Positions 1 through 5,067 of a DNA stretch of 7,682 bases are shown one piece after another. Source of the DNA: Nostocaceae cyanobacterium CSSed10_463m. Lineage in GTDB: Bacteria; Cyanobacteriota; Cyanobacteriia; Cyanobacteriales; Nostocaceae. A program made the translations under genes and the position numbers. The stretch's first letter is position 1. The number at the start of each line of letters is the position of its first letter. The notes beneath the pieces were generated by a model that had not been told where the DNA came from, ran no database searches, and saw only the letters and a list, made by a program, of their open reading frames with translations. The stretch covers positions 1 to 7,682 of the forward strand of contig PWQB01000376.1 of NCBI GenBank assembly GCA_003556955.1. Reading direction: 5' to 3'.

Positions 1-28
1 TCCCCATTCTCCATTCCCCACTCGGCAC
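1..28. repeat. Heptameric short tandem repeats (STRR type)
   Basis: Four consecutive 7-bp units are visible: TCCCCAT (1-7), TCTCCAT (8-14), TCCCCAC (15-21) and TCGGCAC (22-28). Degenerate heptamer arrays of this kind are known from heterocystous cyanobacteria as short tandemly repeated repetitive sequences. The array is cut by the left edge of the window, so its full length is unknown. It lies downstream of the hypothetical gene that ends at 78. Confidence 0.6.
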
Positions 29-38
29 TCTCTTGTAC

Positions 39-79
39 AGACGCGATTCATCGCGTCTCTGGCGATTCATCGCGTCTCT
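39..79. repeat. Tandem ACGCGATTCATCGCGTCT hairpin repeat
   Basis: An 18-bp sequence (GCGATTCATCGCGTCTCT) occurs twice with a 19-bp period, at 43-60 and 62-79. The first copy is part of a perfect hairpin: AGACGCGA (39-46) pairs with TCGCGTCT (51-58) around a TTCA loop. The left arm could equally pair with TCGCGTCT of the second copy (70-77). Hairpins of this sequence are familiar as dispersed intergenic repeats in Nostoc-type genomes. No T-run follows on either strand, so I do not call it an intrinsic terminator, although it could protect the 3' end of the minus-strand transcript. Confidence 0.65.
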
Positions 80-1007
80 ATTCAAACCAACTGGCACGCC
101 ATGCAGATTCAGCTGCTGAAATTGAGCGTTCTCTTTGCTTTTTTTGATAATCTCGCCCTACTTTATTTAGCTGAACTAAAATATGGCGAATTTGCCTACG
201 ATCAGATGACAGTTTGGTGTCGGCAAATTCAATTTCCCCCAATCTTAAATTAATCGCCATAATCTGTGTGAGTTTGGAGTCTTCTGGATCTTGCTCATTA
301 GCAATTTCTACCACCAAGTTTAAGAGGTTGGGTGGCCCTGGCATCACCTCAGCAGAAGCTTCTGAAACAGCGGCCGCCGCTTCTAAAATTGGTTCTGGTA
401 ATTTCTTGGGTAATATACTAGCTTTTTGTAATCTCAGGTTCGTGTCGTGGGAAACCTGCTTGAGGGCTTGTTGGATTAATTCTTCCAGGTTTTGTTGCCA
501 TTTTGCTAGTTCTATGGGGTTGGAAACATCAGGGTTGAAATTTTTCAGGGTTGATGTGATCACAGGTATAGCTGATGATTCAGATAACATATATGATATG
601 ACCTCATCTATCTGCACTCCTTGATTGTCTTCATTGCCCTCATTCTCTTCATTGTCTTCATTTTCTTCATTTTCTTCATCCTCCTGATTTTGGAGATAAG
701 CAAGTAATAACTCCGCCGCTTCTTGTCCCAATTTGCGGATACCTTGTTGCAGTTTTTGGCGCTGATTGAGGGTTAATTTGAGAAAGTTTTCGGGATACCC
801 TTGGGTGCATATATGGTAAGTTGCGAGAATTAACTGTTTTTGCAAGGCTTGCCCCAAGGTGGTTAAATAATTGGCATAAGCATGATGAAGTTCTGCGGCG
901 ATCGCGCGGATCGCTTCTTGCAACGCTGCAATATCCCGTTCAATTAACTCAATTGCTCTAGCCATATTTTCTCTGATTAATTGCCAATTTGATGCGTAGC
1001 GTGGCAT
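78..1007 (-). CDS. Conserved cyanobacterial hypothetical protein with acidic E/D/N linker
   Basis: No function can be assigned. I use the ATG at 1005-1007 (about 309 residues, start MPRYASNWQL). The frame extends to a TTG at 1029-1031, and an ATG at 963-965 (start MARAIELIER), preceded by a weak AGAGAA, is a serious alternative. The N-terminal 105 residues look almost wholly helical (Ala, Leu, Gln and Glu rich). A strongly acidic tract of about 21 residues follows, made of E-E-N, E-D-N and E-G-N triplets. The C-terminal half is mixed, with a Pro-Gly hinge near PGPPNLL and a charged, helical end (RQIRHILVQLNKVGRDY) finishing in AWRASWFE. There is no signal peptide or membrane segment, so it is probably cytoplasmic. 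It lies in the same direction as rpsB-tsf but after a good terminator, so it is probably transcribed separately. Its stop codon falls at the end of a dispersed repeat. Confidence 0.7.
   Translation of the reverse strand: MPRYASNWQLIRENMARAIELIERDIAALQEAIRAIAAELHHAYANYLTTLGQALQKQLILATYHICTQGYPENFLKLTLNQRQKLQQGIRKLGQEAAELLLAYLQNQEDEENEENEDNEENEGNEDNQGVQIDEVISYMLSESSAIPVITSTLKNFNPDVSNPIELAKWQQNLEELIQQALKQVSHDTNLRLQKASILPKKLPEPILEAAAAVSEASAEVMPGPPNLLNLVVEIANEQDPEDSKLTQIMAINLRLGEIEFADTKLSSDRRQIRHILVQLNKVGRDYQKKQRERSISAAESAWRASWFE
624..686 (-). repeat. In-frame 9-bp tandem repeat (minisatellite)
   Basis: Seven 9-bp units with plus-strand consensus ATT(G/T)TCTTC occupy 624-632, 633-641, 642-650, 651-659, 660-668, 669-677 and 678-686. 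On the coding (minus) strand they read as three-codon units QED, EEN, EEN, EDN, EEN, EGN, EDN. The period is a multiple of three, so gain or loss of units keeps the frame. It probably acts as a flexible, negatively charged linker of variable length. Confidence 0.85.
898..905. repeat. HIP1 palindrome GCGATCGC
   Basis: An exact copy of the highly iterated palindrome of cyanobacteria lies inside the hypothetical gene. A related GGATCGC follows a few bases later. Exact copies also occur at 2067-2074 (in tsf), 3034-3041 (in rpsB) and 5053-5060 (in the spacer after the kinase gene); each is listed separately. Confidence 0.9.
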
Positions 1008-1049
1008 CAGCCATACTTTATTATGGTACAAAGATACCTATTATTTTAT

Positions 1050-1068
1050 TTATCTGTGTTTATCTGTG
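1050..1068. repeat. Direct repeat TTATCTGTG x2
   Basis: TTATCTGTG occurs at 1050-1058 and again at 1060-1068, a 10-bp period close to one helical turn. It lies about 45-60 bp upstream of the candidate ATG of the hypothetical gene. It could be a regulator site or simply one of the common AT-rich intergenic motifs of these genomes; the sequence does not decide. I found no convincing promoter pair for the gene nearby. Confidence 0.35.
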
Positions 1069-1196
1069 GTTTCTAACTTCTGACTTTCCCTCCTGGGGCG
1101 CTCCTATCGTGTCTGGTGAAAGATTGATTATGCAGGCCGCACAGGGAGCAGGGGAAAGAAGATTTTGGGGTTTTTGCCAAGATTCGGGAATCATCA

Positions 1197-1235
1197 CCAA
1201 AATAAAACACAGGCCAGTTAATTGTGACTGACCTG
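1197..1235 (-). terminator. Intrinsic terminator of the rpsB-tsf operon
   Basis: On the minus strand CAGGTCAGT (1235-1227) pairs with ACTGGCCTG (1218-1210) over 9 bp around an 8-nt loop, followed by the T-rich tail TGTTTTATTTTGG (1209-1197). One pair is a G-U wobble in the minus-strand RNA but a C-A mismatch in a plus-strand RNA, so the hairpin is designed for the minus transcript. It lies about 50 nt after the tsf stop codon. Confidence 0.8.
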
Positions 1236-1286
1236 CGATCGTACAAGTGTTGAGTTACAAAGGCAACTCTTAACTTTTAACTAAAG

Positions 1287-2231
1287 TTACTTAGTACCCA
1301 TTTGTGCAGCCACTTCTTCAGCAAAACTAATTTCTTGCTTATCAATGCCTTCACCCAGGATATAGCGAACAAAGCGATTAACTTTGATTTCTTCGCCAAC
1401 TTTGGATTTCACTTGTTTGATCAAGTCTTCCACAGAAATGCTCTGATCACGAATGAAAGGCTGATCCAACAAAGTTAATTCTTTGAGGCGTTTTTCAATT
1501 CGTCCCTGAACAATTTTTTCTTTGATGTTTTGTGGTTTGTTACCCAAATCATCCCGCCCCATTTCAATTTCTGTTTCTTTTTGGGCAAATTCGGCAGGGA
1601 TTTCCTCTACGCTGACATATTCAACGTTGGGACAAGCTGCAACTTGCATCGCCGCATTCTTAGCCAGATTTTGAAACTCTTCGTTTTGAGCTGCTGACTC
1701 GGTTTGGGCGTTCAGTTCAACTAAAACACCAACTCGACCACCAGTGTGAATGTAGCTGTCTACAATACCTTGTTTGCCTTCTGGAAGGGCAAAGTTGACA
1801 AAGCGACGGACTTGAATGTTTTCACCTAGCTGGGCAATGGTTTGCTTGATGAACTGGTCTACAGTGACGCTGGTTTCTTCAATATAGGGTTGAGCCAACA
1901 AGGATTCAACACTATCAGCTGTACTGGCTTGCTGGGCTAGGTTTTTAACTAAGGCTTTAAAAGCTTCGTTACGAGCAACGAAATCGGTTTGGCAGTTGAC
2001 TTCTATTAGCACACCAACTCTACCACCTGGTTGAATGTAGGTGTCTACTAGACCTTCTGCCGCAATGCGATCGCTTTTTTTACCGGCCGAAGCGATCCCT
2101 TTTTGTCGCAGCCACTCTATACCTTTTTCAATGTCGCCGTCATTTTCTTTCAGCGCTTTTTTGCAGTCCATCATGCCAGCACCAGTTTTTTGGCGTAGCT
2201 CTTGGACGAGTTTTGCAGATATTTCCGCCAT
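1287..2231 (-). CDS. tsf: Translation elongation factor Ts (EF-Ts)
   Basis: EF-Ts is the cytoplasmic guanine nucleotide exchange factor that releases GDP from EF-Tu. The 314-residue product begins with the UBA-like N-terminal domain (residues 1-54, including the family signature [16 protein letters not shown] at 12-27). It carries the EF-Tu contact motif TDFVARN at 82-88. The core has two related lobes: residues 62-101 resemble 157-197 (both contain GGRVGVL and ExN), and 115-152 resembles 258-296 (QPxI and RFV motifs). In the second lobe TDFV is replaced by TESA. This two-lobe form resembles E. coli EF-Ts (283 residues) and is longer than the roughly 200-220-residue form of some unicellular cyanobacteria. 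The ATG has a TAGGAA ribosome-binding site 10 nt upstream, with GAGGG also close by. It is the second gene of the operon after rpsB and is followed by an intrinsic terminator. Confidence 0.97.
   Translation of the reverse strand: MAEISAKLVQELRQKTGAGMMDCKKALKENDGDIEKGIEWLRQKGIASAGKKSDRIAAEGLVDTYIQPGGRVGVLIEVNCQTDFVARNEAFKALVKNLAQQASTADSVESLLAQPYIEETSVTVDQFIKQTIAQLGENIQVRRFVNFALPEGKQGIVDSYIHTGGRVGVLVELNAQTESAAQNEEFQNLAKNAAMQVAACPNVEYVSVEEIPAEFAQKETEIEMGRDDLGNKPQNIKEKIVQGRIEKRLKELTLLDQPFIRDQSISVEDLIKQVKSKVGEEIKVNRFVRYILGEGIDKQEISFAEEVAAQMGTK
2067..2074. repeat. HIP1 palindrome GCGATCGC
   Basis: Exact HIP1 octamer inside tsf, in the codons for SDRIA near residues 53-57. Confidence 0.9.
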
Positions 2232-2241
2232 GTTCCCTCAG

Positions 2242-2246
2242 TTCCT
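2242..2246 (-). promoter_or_regulatory. Ribosome binding site of tsf
   Basis: AGGAA on the minus strand lies 10 nt before the tsf ATG. A second purine tract, GAGGG at 2235-2239, is only 3 nt from the ATG and is too close to act as the main site. Confidence 0.6.
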
Positions 2247-2336
2247 AACTTGACCTTGAGTTGTAATCGCTCACGGGTGTTGAGTATTTCTATCTTACTC
2301 AGGGCTGGTGAAGAAAAAGCGATGAAGTATGAACTT

Positions 2337-2389
2337 TGAACAATTGAATATGAAGCGTGAGCTGTTTAGTCTCCATACTCAATTGTTCA
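2337..2389 (-). other. Long hairpin in the rpsB-tsf intercistronic spacer
   Basis: In the minus-strand RNA TGAACAATTGAGTATG (2389-2374) pairs with CATATTCAATTGTTCA (2352-2337). This gives a 16-bp stem with a single G-U wobble and a 21-nt loop. It begins about 21 nt after the rpsB stop and ends over 100 nt before tsf. No T-run follows, so it is not a standard terminator. Likely roles are an RNase processing site, a block to 3' exonucleases protecting rpsB mRNA, or partial attenuation that sets the rpsB:tsf ratio. Confidence 0.7.
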
Positions 2390-2410
2390 GCTACTTAATT
2401 ATGCTTATGC

Positions 2411-3211
2411 TTAGGCTTCTTCATCAGAAGTGGAGTCATCAGTTGACGCTTCAGCATATTCGCTGTCGTCATAGTCATCATCATACTCAGAACCATCGTA
2501 GTCTTCGTAATCGTCTTCACCTTCGAGCGTACCGCCACGACCTTCATAAATCGCATCCGCCAATTTGCCGACGATCAACTTAATTGATCTAATGGCATCA
2601 TCATTGGCTGGAATGGGGATATCTACTACATCTGGATCACAATTTGTATCTAGCATAGACACAATTGGTAGTCCCAGTTTTTGGCACTCTTGAACTGCAT
2701 TATATTCCCGTCGTTGGTCTACAATCACCACTACATCGGGGACTTTCCGCATATTTTTAATACCACCCAGGTATTTTTGCAGCTTCGTCATCTCTCGACG
2801 CAACATGGAAGCTTCTTTTTTGGGTAGTAAATCTAGTGCGCCGCTTTCTTCTCGGCGTTCTAAATCTTTGAGACGGTCGGCTCTGGTTTTAATGGTTGCC
2901 CAGTTGGTGAGCATTCCGCCCAACCAACGTTGGTTAATGTAGTGAGAGCCACAACGAGCGGCTTCTTGGGCAATAATTCCCGCAGCTTGGCGTTTAGTGC
3001 CGACAAACAAGAATTTTTTACCTTGCTCAGATTGCGATCGCATATAGCTATACGCATCTTCCATTAACTGGGCAGTTTGTACCAAGTCAATGATATGTAC
3101 ACCATTGCGGGAAGTATAAATGTACGGAGACATTTTGGGGTTCCAACGTCGGGTCTGATGCCCGAAATGTACCCCTGACTCCATCATCTGAGCCAACGAA
3201 ACTACTGGCAT
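2411..3211 (-). CDS. rpsB: 30S ribosomal protein S2
   Basis: S2 is a late-assembling protein of the small ribosomal subunit, bound between head and body, and is needed to recruit S1-type proteins. The 266-residue product shows the N-terminal signature [19 protein letters not shown] (residues 9-27), then VGTKRQA (70-76), the RWLGGMLTN block (95-103) and the C-terminal signature [13 protein letters not shown] (194-206). Residues 230-266 form a strongly acidic tail rich in D, E, Y and S beyond the conserved fold. The ATG at 3209-3211 is supported by the fit to the family start and by an AGGAG 10 nt upstream. It is the first gene of the operon with tsf. Its 5' leader can fold into interleaved helices next to the ribosome-binding site, which suggests feedback control by S2, as is known for rpsB-tsf of E. 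coli. Confidence 0.98.
   Translation of the reverse strand: MPVVSLAQMMESGVHFGHQTRRWNPKMSPYIYTSRNGVHIIDLVQTAQLMEDAYSYMRSQSEQGKKFLFVGTKRQAAGIIAQEAARCGSHYINQRWLGGMLTNWATIKTRADRLKDLERREESGALDLLPKKEASMLRREMTKLQKYLGGIKNMRKVPDVVVIVDQRREYNAVQECQKLGLPIVSMLDTNCDPDVVDIPIPANDDAIRSIKLIVGKLADAIYEGRGGTLEGEDDYEDYDGSEYDDDYDDSEYAEASTDDSTSDEEA
3034..3041. repeat. HIP1 palindrome GCGATCGC
   Basis: Exact HIP1 octamer inside rpsB, within the codons for MRSQ (residues 57-60). Confidence 0.9.
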
Positions 3212-3303
3212 ATTTTTTTAACTCCTATTCGGGTTAAACCTCCACCCAGTTGTATTTCCATAGCGGAAACACCCGAATTACTGGATGTGCGAGATTAGAC
3301 AAC
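3212..3303 (-). promoter_or_regulatory. Structured rpsB 5' leader, candidate pseudoknot translational operator
   Basis: On the minus strand, helix B pairs CATCCAGT (3287-3280) with ACTGGGTG (3250-3243), 8 bp with one G-U. Helix A pairs ATTCGGGT (3278-3271) with ACCCGAAT (3234-3227), a perfect 8 bp. The order is B, A, B', A', so the helices interleave as an H-type pseudoknot, or else are alternatives. A small hairpin TTTCC-GCTAT-GGAAA (3269-3255) sits between A and B'. A' abuts the AGGAG ribosome-binding site. The start of the leader is set by the predicted promoter and is approximate. In E. coli S2 represses its own operon through a leader structure; that this leader does the same is inference. 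Confidence 0.6.
3222..3226 (-). promoter_or_regulatory. Ribosome binding site of rpsB
   Basis: AGGAG on the minus strand lies 10 nt upstream of the rpsB ATG, separated by the A-rich spacer TTAAAAAAAT. It touches the 3' arm of leader helix A (3227-3234), so folding of that helix should affect ribosome access. A second purine-rich GGAGG at 3239-3243, inside the leader structure, is too far from the ATG to be the initiation site but could hold a 30S subunit in standby. Confidence 0.85.
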
Positions 3304-3309
3304 CCTTCT

Positions 3310-3338
3310 AGTATATCACAGCATTTAGCTATTGAAAA
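3310..3338 (-). promoter_or_regulatory. Promoter of the rpsB-tsf operon
   Basis: On the minus strand TATACT (3315-3310) is preceded by TG at the extended -10 position (TGATATACT). A weak -35, TTTTCA (3338-3333), lies 17 bp upstream. Transcription would start near 3303, giving a leader of about 92 nt. The call rests on consensus fit and position only. Confidence 0.65.
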
Positions 3339-3397
3339 TAAAATTTTTCATCCCATACATATATTTTATATTTTCAAGTGTTTGTACAGTTTTTTAG

Positions 3398-3433
3398 TTA
3401 ACACCTTAACACTGGGATCTAGTTTTGTATTAT
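3398..3433 (+). promoter_or_regulatory. Promoter of the histidine kinase gene with tandem TTAACAC boxes
   Basis: TTAACA (3406-3411) and TATTAT (3428-3433), 16 bp apart, make a good -35/-10 pair with a start point near 3440, about 43 nt before the ATG. The -35 is the second of two direct copies of TTAACAC (3398-3404 and 3406-3412, 8-bp period). The duplication may be a regulator site overlapping the -35. The surrounding spacer up to the ATG is very AT-rich. Confidence 0.5.
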
Positions 3434-3482
3434 TTTAATATTATCAAATAAAAAATATATTATTAAGTAATTTAAACAATAA

Positions 3483-4937
3483 ATGCAACACCCACCATAC
3501 CCATCAAATGAGCGAAATAGGCTCAATGCGCTGTTAAGATATAACGTACTTGATACCGAATCCGAACAAGGGTTTGATGATTTAACTGCTTTAGCTGCCT
3601 ATATTTGTGGCACTCCCATTGCTTTAGTTAGTCTTGTAGATGAGAGTAGGCAATGGTTTAAATCGAAATTTGGTACAGATGTTACACAAACATCTAGAGA
3701 AATATCATTTTGTGCCTACACGATATGTCAGCCACAAGATTTAATGATTGTGCCAAATACCTTAAAGGATGAGCGATTTGCTCACAACCCATTGGTAACA
3801 TCAGATCCTCATATTCGGTTTTATGCAGGCGCACCTTTAGTTACACCTGATGGTTTTGCTGTTGGCTCTTTATGCGTAATTGACCGTGTACCACGAGAAC
3901 TAAATTTACAACAACAGCAAGCATTAGCAGCGTTGAGTCGCCAAGTAATTAGCCAGTTAGAACTGAGAGTTAATGTAGCTAAGTTAAAAGAAAATATTAA
4001 CCACCGTCAACAAGCAGAAAAAGCTCTACGCAGTAAGAATCAGGGTTTGATGCTAATACTTAATAAGTTGCGACAAACTCAAGTGCAATTAATTTTAAGT
4101 GAAAAAATGTCTAGCTTGGCTCAAATGGTAGCGGGGATAGCGCATGAAATCAATAATCCCATCAACTTTATACATGGTAATCTCAATTATCTCAATACTG
4201 GTTTACAAGACCTGGTTGACTTAGTATCGCTGTACCAAAAACACTATCCCCATCCTCACGAGGAAATTAAAAGAAAAGTGGATGATATAGATGTGAATTT
4301 TTTAATTAGAGATTTACCAAAAATCTTAGCTTCTATGGCAGTAGGTACTAAGCGGATAGAAAATATTATTTTATCTTTACGTAACTTTGCTCGTTTAGAT
4401 GAATCTGAAATAAAACTTGTCAATATCCATGAAGGACTTGATAATACTTTGTTAATTTTGCAGCATAAACTCAATGGGACAGCAGTATATCCAGAAATCG
4501 AAGTTATTAAAGAGTATGGCAATTTACCACTGATAGAATGCTATGCGGCACAACTAAATCAAACATTTCTGAATATTTTAACTAATGCTATTGATGCTAT
4601 AGAAAATTTATGGTCACAAAATACAAATAATATTCATTCGCAACATAATTCTAGTCATTTACAACCAGCAAAACCAACTATTCGGATTCGTACTGAAATT
4701 TCTCCTGAAAATTATTTAGTTGTCAAGATTTCTGATAATGGAGTTGGGATTGCTGATGCAACTCAAAAACGAATGTTTGACTTATTTTTTACTACTAAAA
4801 GTATAGGTAAGGGTACGGGTTTGGGATTATCAATTAGTTATCAAATTGTGGTTAAAAAGCACGGTGGCTATCTCAAATATCAAACGCAATTAGGCAAAGG
4901 GACTGAGTTTATTATTGAAATTCCTCTCAAGAAATAA
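3483..4937 (+). CDS. GAF domain sensor histidine kinase (soluble, orphan)
   Basis: This is a two-component sensor kinase that should autophosphorylate and pass phosphate to an unlinked response regulator. In the 484 residues a GAF domain covers about 20-160 (FCAYTI at 76-81, FYAGAPL at 113-119, GSLCVID at 128-134). A coiled-coil linker follows at about 160-205, then a HisKA dimerisation domain with the H box AHEINNP and phosphoacceptor H221. The HATPase domain has an N box (N364, N368), G1 DNGVGI (418-423), an F box around DLFFTT (433-438) and G2 GKGTGLGL (442-449). About 20 polar residues rich in N, S, H and Q (377-398) are inserted between the N and G1 boxes. All catalytic motifs are present. 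No membrane segment, PAS or receiver domain is seen, so it is cytoplasmic and its input is unknown. No Shine-Dalgarno precedes the ATG, but the N-terminus fits the family start. It diverges from rpsB and has no cognate regulator next to it. Confidence 0.93.
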   Translation: MQHPPYPSNERNRLNALLRYNVLDTESEQGFDDLTALAAYICGTPIALVSLVDESRQWFKSKFGTDVTQTSREISFCAYTICQPQDLMIVPNTLKDERFAHNPLVTSDPHIRFYAGAPLVTPDGFAVGSLCVIDRVPRELNLQQQQALAALSRQVISQLELRVNVAKLKENINHRQQAEKALRSKNQGLMLILNKLRQTQVQLILSEKMSSLAQMVAGIAHEINNPINFIHGNLNYLNTGLQDLVDLVSLYQKHYPHPHEEIKRKVDDIDVNFLIRDLPKILASMAVGTKRIENIILSLRNFARLDESEIKLVNIHEGLDNTLLILQHKLNGTAVYPEIEVIKEYGNLPLIECYAAQLNQTFLNILTNAIDAIENLWSQNTNNIHSQHNSSHLQPAKPTIRIRTEISPENYLVVKISDNGVGIADATQKRMFDLFFTTKSIGKGTGLGLSISYQIVVKKHGGYLKYQTQLGKGTEFIIEIPLKK

Positions 4938-4960
4938 GTAATTGGCTGAGTAGTTAGAGT

Positions 4961-4975
4961 AAACTTGAAAAGTTT
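4961..4975 (+). terminator. Weak hairpin after the kinase gene (possible terminator)
   Basis: AAACTT (4961-4966) and AAGTTT (4970-4975) pair around GAA, about 23 nt after the kinase stop codon, with only TGATTACTT following. The stem is short and AT-rich, so any termination would be weak. It lies in the 130-bp spacer between convergent genes, where I see no stronger terminator on either strand. Confidence 0.25.
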
Positions 4976-5052
4976 TGATTACTTCTCAACCCTGTTAGCA
5001 TATCTGACAATTCAGTTGTTTTGGGTATAGATTTGGATAAAGTAGATAGAGT

Positions 5053-5060
5053 GCGATCGC
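5053..5060. repeat. HIP1 palindrome GCGATCGC
   Basis: Exact HIP1, extended to the 10-bp palindrome TGCGATCGCA (5052-5061), in the spacer between the convergent kinase and CARF genes. It is the last HIP1 in the window; none occurs in the remaining 2.6 kb. Confidence 0.9.
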
Positions 5061-5067
5061 AAAATAA

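Noticed and set aside
214..624. A 136-codon open frame on the plus strand
   Set aside because: It lies wholly opposite the hypothetical gene at 78-1007, has no ribosome-binding site, and its protein is Ser/Cys-rich shadow sequence without a domain.
989..1231. An 80-codon plus-strand frame with a hydrophobic start, possible small membrane protein
   Set aside because: It overlaps the start of the hypothetical gene, has no ribosome-binding site, and runs into the tsf terminator hairpin; the hydrophobic part comes from AT-rich spacer.
1344..2048. Internal duplication in EF-Ts as a new fusion
   Set aside because: The two related lobes match the normal two-subdomain core of long EF-Ts proteins such as that of E. 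coli; it is not a novel duplication.
3250..3438. A 62-codon plus-strand frame between rpsB and the kinase
   Set aside because: It covers the rpsB leader and promoter on the opposite strand, starts with no ribosome-binding site, and reads AT-rich non-coding DNA.
3543..3962. The kinase GAF domain as a bilin-binding (phytochrome or CBCR) domain
   Set aside because: C77 in FCAYTI and C131 in GSLCVID do not lie in a recognisable chromophore-binding Cys-His motif; the domain matches general soluble GAF kinases.
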